DNA of 35,808 nt from Deltaproteobacteria bacterium (GCA_024280455.1 JAJRQC010000127.1:1-35808); one strand, 5' to 3'; positions 1 to 8,726 are shown, numbered from the stretch's first letter. Notes: a model not told the origin generated them from the sequence alone. Made by a program: numbers and translations.

Positions 1-170
1 GCTCAGAAATAACTTCGTAGAGATGAGGTGTAATGTGGACATTTAGAGAAGTGATCTGATTGCATGCAACCGCAGGCGTAGCAGGGCTACGTCGAGGATT
101 GTATAATTGAAGATCGCTTTTCTAAATGTTCAGAGTGCGCCTCAGAATGCGAAATTATTTCTGAGCGCAC
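1..170. repeat. long imperfect inverted repeat (MITE-like palindrome), cut by the window edge
   Basis: Bases 1-58 and 109-168 are near-perfect reverse complements: GCTCAGAAATAACTTCG at 1-17 matches the complement of 150-166 with one change, and ACATTTAGAGAAGTGATCT at about 39-57 matches the complement of about 111-129 with few changes. A second small palindrome, CGTAGC-AGG-GCTACG at 77-91, sits in the centre. The right arm continues (GCGCAC) past the point where the left arm meets position 1, so the element extends leftwards out of the window. No protein is convincingly encoded. Miniature transposable element or structured intergenic repeat are both possible. Confidence 0.6.
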
Positions 171-202
171 CCTAAGTAAGGAATTGACAATAACGAGTTT
201 CT

Positions 203-284
203 CGTCATCCCCGAAGGTAGTCATCGGGGATCCAGTGGGCCGGAAACATTCTGGATCCCCGCCAAAAGCACGCGGGGATGACGG
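203..284. repeat. REP/MITE-like palindromic element of the 'GTCATCCCCG' type
   Basis: Two inverted arms are visible, CGTCATCCCCGAAGG...CGGGGATCCAG at 203-235 and CTGGATCCCCGCC...CGCGGGGATGACGG at 251-284. They share the outer GTCATCCCCG and inner GGATCCAG blocks. This type of element is common in intergenic DNA of many proteobacteria and is not expected to encode protein. Confidence 0.65.
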
Positions 285-506
285 AAAATGAAAATGTGAC
301 AAAGTAGAACTATGTGAAGCTGTACTGTTCATTTTGTTATCTGATTACCCACAATCTTCAGCCTGATACAAACAATATCATAGCTGAACATCACTGGACG
401 TTATGAACTCTATGATTCTTCGATCAATTCATTGAGCCTGCAAACCCGCCGAACAAGCTATGGTATCCCTGATTTATGGAAAGCTGAGATTTGTACGTAA
501 TCAGAT
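285..506. other. gap with no supported gene
   Basis: Low-complexity, AT-leaning spacer downstream of the minus-strand protease gene. I see no ORF with a ribosome site and no clear terminator hairpin followed by a T run. Confidence 0.4.
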
Positions 507-2609
507 TTATTTATACAACAGAAACAAAGGACCGGGGAGAGCTTTCCGCCCCTCGCCGCCATCATAGGAGCCAAGCAACCCTACCCCCGAATAGGATGAG
601 TAGGCACGAATCATAATATAGTAGGTTCCAAGTTCAGGGGATTCAATACGACACACCTCATCACTTCCCTCTGTATATGGTAGACAATCAAAATTAAATG
701 CACTCGGGACCGAGCCATGCTGAACATAGAGGTCGGCATCACCACTGCCGCCGAAAATCCGGATACTCAGATTATCCGCGCCACGGGGAACAAAGAGAGA
801 ATAATAACGGTTCACCAGATCGGCCCCGGCCAGGTCCTTCACGGCAACACCATTAGTCAGCACGGTCATGGTCGGGCTGTTGCTGGTGTTTACATCAACA
901 TAGGACGCCAGAAGGGTAAGCCCGGAGTACTCGACATTGCCATAAATCAGGACATAGTATATTCCGGCATCCGGATTAACAAAAGTGCATGTTCCCTCGT
1001 TATCCGGTGCAGTTGCCGCGCAGTCGTACAAAGAGACGGTCGGTCGGTCGGCGACTCTGACATACAGATCGGCATCACCGGAGCCGCCGGTGAGCTGAAA
1101 TTTCAGATCGGAAGTACCGGCAGGAACACGGAGCGCAAACAGCATCTCCCCATCCTGTATATCTGAAAGACCGCTGATAACGGCCCCGTTTGCAAGCTGA
1201 GTGATTTCATCTATACTTTTAAGTGAATTGTCGTGCTGTACCCTCGGGATTATCAGTCCATTTCTGAAATCAATGATGGGATCACCGTTCTCTATCAATG
1301 CATTGATAGCGGCATTCCGATCCAGAAATGGATTTTTTTCAAAAAATGTGGCCACTACACCGGCAACATAGGGTGTGGATGCAGAAGTTCCGCCGAAACA
1401 AGTCATCATCCCGCCCCCTGCCTGTGCGGTTGTCGCACAGTGAGATGGAGCAAGGATATCGAGAAAATCGGCACTGTTGGAATAACAGGTGACCTGGTCG
1501 GCCCGGGTTGAGCTATCCGTGCACATACTGAAGCCCGCATACCCCAGGTCGGCATCGTAAACAGCCCCGACACTGACCACATCGGGATGGCAGGCCGGAT
1601 CGGACAGGCCGTTACTGTCGGCCTCATTGCCGGAGGCGGCAACCACAACCAGGCCGGCACTTCTGGCTGCAACCAGGGCATCGGCTATAATTGAACCGGT
1701 ACAGGGACTGGAGTAGGTGCTGCTGGTTCCAAGACTCATGGAGAGAACCTTGATACCGTAGGCGTCACGGTTGGTTATGACCCAGTCAATCGCACCAATG
1801 ATATCCCCATCCAGCCAGGACTGTCCACAGCTTGCAGCCCTCTGAATTTTCAGAAAGACAAAGTCGGCATCAGGCGCGGTCCCGGTTATGCCGCCGCCGT
1901 TTCCCACCGCAACCCCGGCCACGGCAGTTCCATGACTCTGACTGACACAGTCAATGGTTGGATCCTTGTCGTAATCGGCAAAATCATAGCCGGCTGTAAT
2001 CCTGCGGTTGGGAAATCGGGTAAAACCACCGAAGGCGGCGTGAGCATGATCAATGCCGTCATCAATAATTGCAATGGTAACCCCCTTTCCGGTCCAGCCT
2101 GCTAAGTGGGCAAGCGCAGTACCCGTGAGAGCAAAAGCCTCAACATCCTTTTTATACAGGATCGGCATTTCCTCGATAAAACGTACATCCTGTGTTGCAA
2201 TCAAGCCTCGTATCCCTTCTATATCTGCTTCAACTGAAAATCCGTACAGGGACCTGTAGCGGGTGAGCACCTTAAAAGAGGTCTCATCAAAACCGGTCAT
2301 CACGCTCAACACTTTTCCCTGAACCCGTTTGATATCTGCTGCCAGGGCCTTATTGCCGCTCTTGGTCGAAAAGGACCGGCCAAGATCAACCGAGGCTCCT
2401 CGTGCACCCAGCCTGACAACAAGCCGATACGTTCTTTGCTTTGCCTTAAACCGACCCGGCAGGTTGTCCTGTTCAAGCTTAGACCTCAGTGCAGGACTTA
2501 TTTTTTCAATACCATTGAGCCCGGCAAGGTCAACGAAGTCTGCTGCCCAGGATGCATGCACCAATGGGAGGAAGAAAAAGACAGCAACAGGGAGTAGACG
2601 ACGCAGCAT
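507..2609 (-). CDS. secreted subtilisin-like (S8) serine protease with two PPC domains
   Basis: Predicted exported serine endopeptidase, about 700 residues. The start at 2609 is preferred over the upstream ATG at 2642 because AAGGA lies 7 bases before it, it opens a signal peptide (MLRRLLPVAVFFFLPLVHA) and it clears the upstream gene by 22 bases. Catalytic triad of the S8 family is present: Asp183 in IIDDGID, His226 in SQSHGTAVAG, Ser409 in GGTSASTP, plus the oxyanion Asn328 in ASGNE. A pro-region fills about 25-170. Two bacterial pre-peptidase C-terminal (PPC) domains follow at about 489-570 and 602-681, each with the motif GGSGDADLYV. Paired cysteines in catalytic and PPC domains fit an extracytoplasmic protein. 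It is probably co-transcribed with the adjacent CSLREA protein, perhaps a substrate or partner (inference). Confidence 0.9.
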   Translation of the reverse strand: MLRRLLPVAVFFFLPLVHASWAADFVDLAGLNGIEKISPALRSKLEQDNLPGRFKAKQRTYRLVVRLGARGASVDLGRSFSTKSGNKALAADIKRVQGKVLSVMTGFDETSFKVLTRYRSLYGFSVEADIEGIRGLIATQDVRFIEEMPILYKKDVEAFALTGTALAHLAGWTGKGVTIAIIDDGIDHAHAAFGGFTRFPNRRITAGYDFADYDKDPTIDCVSQSHGTAVAGVAVGNGGGITGTAPDADFVFLKIQRAASCGQSWLDGDIIGAIDWVITNRDAYGIKVLSMSLGTSSTYSSPCTGSIIADALVAARSAGLVVVAASGNEADSNGLSDPACHPDVVSVGAVYDADLGYAGFSMCTDSSTRADQVTCYSNSADFLDILAPSHCATTAQAGGGMMTCFGGTSASTPYVAGVVATFFEKNPFLDRNAAINALIENGDPIIDFRNGLIIPRVQHDNSLKSIDEITQLANGAVISGLSDIQDGEMLFALRVPAGTSDLKFQLTGGSGDADLYVRVADRPTVSLYDCAATAPDNEGTCTFVNPDAGIYYVLIYGNVEYSGLTLLASYVDVNTSNSPTMTVLTNGVAVKDLAGADLVNRYYSLFVPRGADNLSIRIFGGSGDADLYVQHGSVPSAFNFDCLPYTEGSDEVCRIESPELGTYYIMIRAYSSYSGVGLLGSYDGGEGRKALPGPLFLLYK

Positions 2610-2631
2610 GTTTAAGTCCTTAAAAAAGATG

Positions 2632-3915
2632 TTATTGCTCAAGAAGAAGAGGCATAATCAAGGGAGCTATATTAAATTCAACCATTTCAAAGGCACCGAT
2701 GTCAAAGGCCTTTCTCTGAGGCCGGGCAAGTCCACGCTGATCGGTGGTGATGCCCGTCACCTCATTCCCGGCATCAATTGCCGGACTTCCCGGATTGAGG
2801 GCATGGGTCCGGGTGGGGCCGCCGTTATCACCAAGCGGCGCCAGACGCGGATCAATGTTTTTAAGATCCGCGGCCGTTAACCCGCAGCTGTTATCGCTGT
2901 CAAGATTATGCCCCTCTGAAACAAGACCATTTGCGGACCGGCAGTTGCCGCCAGTGTTGGCGGCGAGCAGCGTGTTGACCATGGAAACGGTGCCGTCATT
3001 GTCGATTCCACCGCCGCTGTTTGCAGAATTTTGGGCAACGGTACAGAAAACGAGTTGAAGCCGGTTCCTGTTTCGAACCGCGCCACCATAAGGAGCGCTC
3101 CCTCCTGCAGCCGAATTTCCACTCAGGGTCGTATTAATCAGCGCCGCTGTTCCCTCGTTCATAAGCCCACCGCCGCCCCGGCTGGAATTTCCGCTCAGGG
3201 TACTTTTTCGGATCTGCAGGGTCGCCTGAGCACCATTAAAGATTCCCCCTCCGGCATGGGCGAAATTGCCCTGTATCGTACTTCCGGCCATGGAGCAGGT
3301 CCCCTGATTCAACAGACCGCCCCCGCCATCACTATCCGTCCATCCCTGGACTGTGTTGCCGGAGAGTGCAACCGTATTAAGAACCAGTGAACCTTGATTT
3401 CGTATACCGCCACCCCCTTTTTTTTCAGAAACCAACCCGGCAGGCAGACGGCCGTTGATAATGGAAACTCCGGACAAAGAAACGGTTGTATTTGCTCCCC
3501 GGATATCAAAGACCCGGTCCAGGCCGTCGGCGTCAATAAAGGTCTTGCCCATCCCGGAACCGATGATCTGCAGAGAATCAGTAATATCCAGGTCTCCGGT
3601 GGCGGCGTTATTTTCACCACGACCTGCAAGCGTCAGCCGGAAGGTGCCCGAACCAAGCACAATAATATCCTCACCCGGCAGTCCATTGGTCTCCTCAATG
3701 GCCCCCCTCAGCGTGCAGAAAGGAATAACAAAGGGCGGGCTGACAAAAATATAAGCAACACAGAGACCGTTACCGGGCTCAAGGTCGTTGACATCATAGC
3801 GTGAATTGACTCTAAAAGTTGCCCCTGCGGCAGCACCGGCTAAAAACATGACCGACAGAATACAGGAGAAAAGCAGGATATGTGCGATTCTGTTTTTTCT
3901 GCATTGATTCATCAT
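2632..3915 (-). CDS. secreted CSLREA / choice-of-anchor Q parallel beta-helix protein
   Basis: About 427 residues. The signal peptide starts at MMNQCRKNRIAHILLF; no good ribosome site is visible, but the ATG overlaps the stop of a possible upstream small ORF (ATGA), so coupled initiation is plausible. A start at 3993 would put 27 polar residues before the signal peptide and is less likely. An N-terminal CSLREA-type segment (FRVNSRYDVNDLEPGNGLC, then CTLRGAIEETN) is followed by short repeats such as GGGIRNQGSL, GGGLLNQGT, GGGLMNEGT and GGGIDNDGT, typical of right-handed beta-helix rungs. The C-terminus has choice-of-anchor Q signatures (GDNGGPTRTHAL, SPAIDAG, TDQRG, DIGAFE). The family is found in surface or secreted proteins of unknown specific role. 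It lies 22 bases upstream of the protease gene, so an operon is likely. Confidence 0.8.
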   Translation of the reverse strand: MMNQCRKNRIAHILLFSCILSVMFLAGAAAGATFRVNSRYDVNDLEPGNGLCVAYIFVSPPFVIPFCTLRGAIEETNGLPGEDIIVLGSGTFRLTLAGRGENNAATGDLDITDSLQIIGSGMGKTFIDADGLDRVFDIRGANTTVSLSGVSIINGRLPAGLVSEKKGGGGIRNQGSLVLNTVALSGNTVQGWTDSDGGGGLLNQGTCSMAGSTIQGNFAHAGGGIFNGAQATLQIRKSTLSGNSSRGGGGLMNEGTAALINTTLSGNSAAGGSAPYGGAVRNRNRLQLVFCTVAQNSANSGGGIDNDGTVSMVNTLLAANTGGNCRSANGLVSEGHNLDSDNSCGLTAADLKNIDPRLAPLGDNGGPTRTHALNPGSPAIDAGNEVTGITTDQRGLARPQRKAFDIGAFEMVEFNIAPLIMPLLLEQ

Positions 3916-4052
3916 TTGAGCAAGAGGTGCATCATCGGCGCAACTGCAACATCGTTCTGCAATTTTCCACCCCGGTTCCGACCACTGCGCCACTGTATTT
4001 TCAGTTCAGAAAAAAACAGTCCAAAAAGTAAAAATATAAAAAATCTGCTCAT
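3912..4052 (-). CDS. possible small membrane or leader peptide (46 residues)
   Basis: A short ORF begins MSRFFIFLLFGLFF, a hydrophobic stretch, and continues with a basic tail. Its TGA overlaps the ATG of the downstream CSLREA gene as ATGA, the arrangement used for translational coupling. A weak GGA lies about 6 bases upstream of the start. Nothing is recognised by family. It could equally be chance. Confidence 0.25.
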   Translation of the reverse strand: MSRFFIFLLFGLFFSELKIQWRSGRNRGGKLQNDVAVAPMMHLLLK

Positions 4053-4349
4053 AGAGATCCGGATTCGTCTGTTTTTATAGGGCGAGAGCGAAAAAACGCC
4101 GGGTTGTGAATGCTTCTTTTGTATATTGGAAGCCATAACAGGGGTAAAAGTCCAGCGAAAAAACAATTGGTTGACTATGGGGAAGTGCCGGGGGCCAGAT
4201 ACCCGGCAGAGTTTTCTACAACAATTAAAAGATGTTTACAATATCAGCGGCAAGAGTTTCCGGGAGCAAAAAAAAAGATTCCGCAACCGGATCGTTCTCA
4301 TTAACCTGAAGGGCATCAGGGGATTGGCTCTGCAGCCGCAGCCTGATTC
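4053..4349. other. intergenic gap, no supported gene
   Basis: Short plus-strand ORFs here lack ribosome sites and recognisable domains. The region separates two minus-strand transcription units and probably carries the promoter of the CSLREA-protease unit, but no box could be assigned with confidence. Confidence 0.35.
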
Positions 4350-5381
4350 TTAATTCTCGACCATGAGTACCTTTGCTCCCCGAACATCGCCGATCTTGAG
4401 GTCATGCAATGCCCGGTTGGCCTCAGCCAGAGGATAGCACTCCACCTGGGGTTTGATGTTTATTTCAGCGGCAAGTTTAAGAAATTCTCGCACATCCAAG
4501 CGGCAGACATTGGCCACTGACTTGATCTCCTTTTCCATCCACAGGTGACGACCATAGTCCAGACCAAGCAGCTGGTCCTGGTCCCGGGATTCTTTGCGAA
4601 TGGCATTGATCACCAGTCGGCCGCCGGGCTGCAGGAACTCCAGCGCATCAACCACCGGCTTCCAGGCCGGGGTGGTATCAATAACCGCATGGGGCTGTTC
4701 GGGCGGTTCTTGATCGCTGGTCCCGGCCCAGGCTGCCCCGAGTTCCCGGGCCAACTCCTGCTGGCGCGCACTGCGGGCAAAGACAAAGACCGGACTCTCC
4801 GGATAGCGGTGTCGAACCATCTGCAGGACCAGGTGTCCGGAACCGCCGACACCGGTCAGGCCTAAAATCTCACCGTTCTTCAATCCGCTCAATTGCAGAG
4901 AGCGATAGCCGATAGCTCCGGCACAGAGCAGGGGCGCGGCCTGGATATCGGAAAGTGAGTCGGGTATTGGATGGGCAAAATGCTCACTGACCACCATGTA
5001 CTCGGCATAGCCGCCGTCCGCATCGCGACCGGTCCCCTGAAACTGCGGGCAGAGATTTTCCAGACCATCCAGGCAGAATGCACATCGGCCGCAGGCCGAG
5101 TAAATCCAGGCCACTCCCACCCGGTCTCCGAGTTGAAAACGACAGACATCCTCTCCGATTGCTGCAACCCTTCCCACGACCTGATGCCCGGGGATCACGG
5201 GAAGGACAGGCGGCGGCGTACGCCCTTCGATTTCATCAAGCTCGGTATGGCAGACACCGCAGGCAATGACCTGGAGCAGCAGTTCTCCACTGCCCGCAGT
5301 CGGTGTTTCCCGCTCACAAAAATCAAGCGGGTCCGGCTTGACGGACAGATCACAGCATTGATGCAGGAGTTGGGCTTTCAT
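4350..5381 (-). CDS. zinc-dependent alcohol dehydrogenase (medium-chain MDR family)
   Basis: 343 residues, the usual length of the medium-chain dehydrogenase/reductase family. It should oxidise or reduce an alcohol/aldehyde pair with NAD(P) in the cytoplasm. The catalytic-zinc region is visible: CGVCHTELDEIEG near residue 42 and GHQVVGRVAAIG near 65. The structural-zinc four-cysteine loop is complete (CGRCAFCLDGLENLC). The Rossmann motif is GLTGVGGSGHLVLQM. Substrate cannot be read from the sequence. The gene stands alone, with repeat-rich intergenic DNA upstream and no clear ribosome site. Confidence 0.88.
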   Translation of the reverse strand: MKAQLLHQCCDLSVKPDPLDFCERETPTAGSGELLLQVIACGVCHTELDEIEGRTPPPVLPVIPGHQVVGRVAAIGEDVCRFQLGDRVGVAWIYSACGRCAFCLDGLENLCPQFQGTGRDADGGYAEYMVVSEHFAHPIPDSLSDIQAAPLLCAGAIGYRSLQLSGLKNGEILGLTGVGGSGHLVLQMVRHRYPESPVFVFARSARQQELARELGAAWAGTSDQEPPEQPHAVIDTTPAWKPVVDALEFLQPGGRLVINAIRKESRDQDQLLGLDYGRHLWMEKEIKSVANVCRLDVREFLKLAAEINIKPQVECYPLAEANRALHDLKIGDVRGAKVLMVEN

Positions 5382-5449
5382 TGCTTCAGGATTCTAAGTT
5401 TTGAGTTCTGAATTTTAAATTTCCGTCTGGCGACACCGATAAAAATAAC

Positions 5450-5540
5450 AACTATTCAGGTAGCAGCAAAACACCTGCGTAACCTGAGCCTGTAACTGTT
5501 CTGGAGTGCCTTAGATTCCGTAAGGTGCTCCTGAATAGTT
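5450..5540. repeat. inverted repeat AACTATTCAGG / CCTGAATAGTT
   Basis: Outer arms 5450-5460 and 5530-5540 are perfect 11-base complements. Inside, TTCTGGAGTGCCTTA pairs imperfectly with TAAGGTGCTCCTGAA across a 7-base loop. It lies upstream of the alcohol dehydrogenase, next to a CGACACCGA fragment at about 5431 that matches the end of the dispersed repeat family described elsewhere. Mobile or structured intergenic element; no coding potential. Confidence 0.5.
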
Positions 5541-5549
5541 ACGAAATAA

Positions 5550-5588
5550 CAAACAAAAACGGCAACCTGCCGGAAAGACAGGTTGCCG
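5550..5588 (-). terminator. Rho-independent terminator of the coiled-coil gene
   Basis: Read on the minus strand, CGGCAACCTG and CAGGTTGCCG form a 10-bp stem with a short loop, followed directly by TTTTTGTTTG. It starts 30 bases after the stop codon of the coiled-coil gene. Confidence 0.85.
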
Positions 5589-5617
5589 AAAAAACAGTAT
5601 GAAAATGGAGTGAAGCG

Positions 5618-6688
5618 TTACTGAATCGGCGCAGCCTGCAACTGTTCCTGAAGATCGGCAAGTTCCTTGTTCTTGGCCGCAAGCTCTTTAATCAATCCAC
5701 GATTTTCTTCCTGGATCTCCTGCAACTCATCCTGCTGATCGGCAATCTTATTGAGCAGAACATCCATGTTGATCTTCACCCGGTCAAGGGTCCGACTTAT
5801 CTCTTCAATGACCGCATTTTTCTCTTCAATAATCTTTTCCAAACCGATTATTTGAGCCTCAGCGGTCTCAAGTTTGCGGATTGTTGCAGCCTGTATCTGC
5901 TGCATTTTCTCCGCCTGTTTGACGGCTTCGGCAAGTTCCTGATTCGCGGCCTCCGCCGCAGCCAGCTTCTCCTGCAACTGGGCCACCTCCTGCCCGGTCT
6001 TGACAGTGGTTTCCTTAAGTTGCTGCTTACCGACCTTGACTTGGGACAACTGTGCATTTTTTGCCTTCAACGCCTCCTGCAGGGCAGTTACTTTCTTTTC
6101 CAACTCGGCAATCCGCTCTTTTGCAAAGCTTCGCACCCGATTCAACTGCTCTTTCTTCTCATTGAGTTCATCCTGCAGAGCAATCAGCTCTTTCTTCTGC
6201 TGCATACCGGCATTCCCCTGTTTTCCGGCAAGCTGCTCATCTTTCTTTTTCAGCTCTTTCTGCAAAGCAGTCAGTTTTTTCTTCAAAGCGGTCAATTTTT
6301 TCTGCAGATCGCCCACATACTGAATAGTCGAACTCTTGGACTTGATCGCAAGCCGCTCCTTTTCACCAAGGAGTTTCTGCACGGTTGCGTCCCGTTCCGA
6401 TAATCGGGCTTCCAGCCCCTTATTTGCCTTGCGCAGGGTCACCAGCTCCTTTCTCGCCTTGGCCAGCTGCTCCCCCTTTACCTGCAGTTTTTTTTGGGCC
6501 TCAGCCGTCTTGGTCAGCACCTCGTCATGGGCCTGACTGGTGTAAGCTTCCACACTTGCAAGTTTTTCTTCAACCTGTGCAAGCTCACGCCGCAGCAGCT
6601 TGGAATTTTTATTGCCCACTTGCCCCCAGAGGGAACCGAGGACTAACAGACCTGCCAGCACGGCGATGATGAGGTTTTTCTTGTCCAT
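5618..6688 (-). CDS. inner-membrane-anchored long coiled-coil protein, function unknown
   Basis: About 356 residues. The start at 6688 (MDKKNLIIAV) is chosen because GGGAG lies 9 bases upstream; a farther ATG would add 19 residues before the membrane segment. One transmembrane helix (residues about 5-22, LIIAVLAGLLVLGSLWG) is followed by roughly 310 residues rich in Lys, Glu, Gln, Leu and Ala in heptad style (for example KKLTALKKKLTALQKELKKK), predicted to be a continuous periplasmic coiled coil. No enzymatic motif is seen. It follows the TPR lipoprotein and the PBP on the same strand, which suggests an envelope or peptidoglycan-related role (inference). It has its own terminator. Confidence 0.8.
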   Translation of the reverse strand: MDKKNLIIAVLAGLLVLGSLWGQVGNKNSKLLRRELAQVEEKLASVEAYTSQAHDEVLTKTAEAQKKLQVKGEQLAKARKELVTLRKANKGLEARLSERDATVQKLLGEKERLAIKSKSSTIQYVGDLQKKLTALKKKLTALQKELKKKDEQLAGKQGNAGMQQKKELIALQDELNEKKEQLNRVRSFAKERIAELEKKVTALQEALKAKNAQLSQVKVGKQQLKETTVKTGQEVAQLQEKLAAAEAANQELAEAVKQAEKMQQIQAATIRKLETAEAQIIGLEKIIEEKNAVIEEISRTLDRVKINMDVLLNKIADQQDELQEIQEENRGLIKELAAKNKELADLQEQLQAAPIQ

Positions 6689-6713
6689 TGTACGTAACTC
6701 CCAAATAAAATAA

Positions 6714-6834
6714 ACTCGTAAAAAGCCTCTGCACTTGCAGGGCAATACTCTACGTCAATACGTTACAACGCTAACACCGTCGGTGGCGTGACTTTATGGA
6801 ATCACGCCCGTTCTTACACTGCGACACCGACAAA
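6714..6834 (+). repeat. dispersed structured repeat, copy A
   Basis: Begins ACTCGTAAAAAG, contains CCGTCGGT and ends CGACACCGACA, matching copies at about 8727, 19964 and 21543 (reverse). GTCGGT at 6779-6784 can pair with ACCGAC at 6826-6831. An internal 7-bp hairpin, GGCGTGA/TCACGCC (6785-6791 with 6802-6808), lies inside. It occupies the gap between the TPR lipoprotein and the coiled-coil gene. Confidence 0.6.
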
Positions 6835-6846
6835 TAACCCATAAAT

Positions 6847-8670
6847 CTATTCCGTCACCTTTTGTAACTTCAAATCACTACGTTCCTGCCCTTGATCAAA
6901 AACTGATTTTTCCGGGAGGACGGCAGGTTCCGTGATTGAGCCGTTGACGGTAACAGGGGCGGAAAGCAGAGAAGGATCAATGGCATTAATCTCTTTATCT
7001 ATCCGCTTGAGATTCCGCTGGACCTTGCTTATCAGATCGGACTGTGGGTACTTGATCAAAATATCCTGCAACAGCTTCCTGGAGGAAAGAAGTAATTTTT
7101 TCCGACTTTCCAGGTCACTGGTTCGGTTGGAACGGACAAAAAGTTCCGCCGCCCGTTTACGATCTTCCTGAGCGGCTAGACTTGCGGCCTCGTCAATCCG
7201 GGCTCTGGCCCGATCACCATACGAGCTGTCCAGCAGCTTGCTGAAGGCCTCTATCGCCTGATCATATTCCTTACGTTCAAGAAAGGTCATGCCCTTATTC
7301 CAGTCTTCCTGCAGCTGCTGCTCCAGGGCAAGCAGTCTTGTTTCCCTGGTTATGGCCTCCGTTGTTGCCAATTCCGTGGATTTGGCCGCCAGTTCCTGCT
7401 GTTTTTCCAGGGGAAGAATCGTTCGCGGCACCCGTTCCAGGAGAAGTAGAGCTTCCTGAAACTTTTCCTCAGCCGCAAGTTCATCCACCTGCTGCAACAG
7501 GTTCTGATACCATTGCTCGGCGCTCTCCCGGCTGACGGTGACCAGATGATCTGCACTGGAGGCCACCAGCGAATAGGGATAGGTATCGATAAAGGCCTCA
7601 GCCTTCCGGACCACGGTAAAACCATCCCGGTCAGGATTATAAGCCAGATAGCTGCGCAACAATTCAGAATAGGCCTTAACTTCTTCGCTCTGCTCATCAG
7701 CAACATTCAATACGGAAAGCTGCTGTTTGGCCCAGTTGTTCTTCTCGCTCAACTCTTTATAAACCCGGACAAGTTCATTGTACTGACTTCTTGCCGAATC
7801 ATAGGTTCCCAAGGCGAAATCCAGGTCACCAATAAGCTGCATCAGTTGAAACTCCCAGAGGGCCTGATCATTTTGACGAATCCGGGCAAGCAGGTCCTGA
7901 AACACCTTGCGGCCGTCGGATTCATGCCCGGTCTTCATCAGGGCCTTGCCATAGGCCAGGGACACCTCGTAGGGCGGATCCTGGAAGGTCTCCCCAAGAA
8001 GATCTTCATACTCCTGGATGGTTTTCTCATAGTCGCCGGCTGCATACGCATCGCTGATCGCCTGGGCTTTCCGCCCGCTCAACACTTCTCCAGTCGACTG
8101 CCCGGGGACCACGGCCTGCTCACCTGCCGCAGACGCATTGCAGTCGCTCTCCAGAAACTGAAAGTCCTGTTTTTCAAGGTTGAGCAGCGTTTCTCCCTTG
8201 AGCAGGTCGGCGGTCGTTACCGAGTCCCTCTGCAGGAGCTGCCGGTGGAGGTCGTTATACTGTTCCAGAATAACCTGCATCTGCTGTCGGCAACTGTCTG
8301 CAGCATCCGACTGCTCTCCGGAACCCGGAACCCAGCCTTCCTCAACCTGCTTCTTCCAGGCTGCCAGTTTCTGCTCATAGGAAAAAATCCGCTCATTGAT
8401 ATGGGTCAATACCGGCAACATCAGATCATCATCCGCCAACACCTGTTGACGGTGAGAGGGGGGTTCAGGAGTCTGGCCTGCCGGGAGGGGTTCTTCAACA
8501 ACCGGTCGTTCATAACCGGGTTGCTGCATGGCGACTTCACGCTGGGCCTTACCCTGGTAGGGCGGGATCATCTGCTTGTCCGCCACACAGCCGCCGGAGA
8601 ACACAGTTATCCCCAACAGGGCTGGAACGTAGAGAATACGGAACAATTTCGGAATTAAACACCTATACAT
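6847..8670 (-). CDS. TPR-type outer-membrane or periplasmic lipoprotein
   Basis: About 607 residues. The ATG at 8670 is preferred to the GTG two codons earlier because AGGA sits 9 bases before it. The signal peptide ends in a lipobox (VFSGGC, Cys28), so the protein should be a lipoprotein. The body is almost all alpha-helical, with tetratricopeptide-like pairs such as AYAAGDYEKTIQEYEDLL, FALGTYDSARSQYNELVRVY and FLERKEYDQAIEAFSKLL. A stretch around 340-400 resembles BamD/YfgL-type solenoids only loosely. No catalytic motif. TPR lipoproteins often scaffold envelope complexes, and its place between a PBP and a coiled-coil membrane protein fits that (inference). Confidence 0.8.
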   Translation of the reverse strand: MYRCLIPKLFRILYVPALLGITVFSGGCVADKQMIPPYQGKAQREVAMQQPGYERPVVEEPLPAGQTPEPPSHRQQVLADDDLMLPVLTHINERIFSYEQKLAAWKKQVEEGWVPGSGEQSDAADSCRQQMQVILEQYNDLHRQLLQRDSVTTADLLKGETLLNLEKQDFQFLESDCNASAAGEQAVVPGQSTGEVLSGRKAQAISDAYAAGDYEKTIQEYEDLLGETFQDPPYEVSLAYGKALMKTGHESDGRKVFQDLLARIRQNDQALWEFQLMQLIGDLDFALGTYDSARSQYNELVRVYKELSEKNNWAKQQLSVLNVADEQSEEVKAYSELLRSYLAYNPDRDGFTVVRKAEAFIDTYPYSLVASSADHLVTVSRESAEQWYQNLLQQVDELAAEEKFQEALLLLERVPRTILPLEKQQELAAKSTELATTEAITRETRLLALEQQLQEDWNKGMTFLERKEYDQAIEAFSKLLDSSYGDRARARIDEAASLAAQEDRKRAAELFVRSNRTSDLESRKKLLLSSRKLLQDILIKYPQSDLISKVQRNLKRIDKEINAIDPSLLSAPVTVNGSITEPAVLPEKSVFDQGQERSDLKLQKVTE

Positions 8671-8726
8671 GGTCACAGATCCTGACGGGGATGACAGAGT
8701 TTTACGGCAATGCTCCGAATTATAAT

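Noticed and set aside
87-332. 81-residue minus-strand ORF at the left edge
   Set aside because: It is made of the two palindromic repeats read as protein, and has no ribosome site or domain.
5852-6403. 183-residue plus-strand ORF opposite the coiled-coil gene
   Set aside because: Antisense shadow of a Lys/Glu/Gln-rich coiled coil, which gives Leu/Phe-rich translation on the other strand.
7513-8658. 381-residue plus-strand ORF opposite the TPR lipoprotein
   Set aside because: Antisense shadow; no family signature, while the minus strand has a signal, lipobox and TPR-like repeats.
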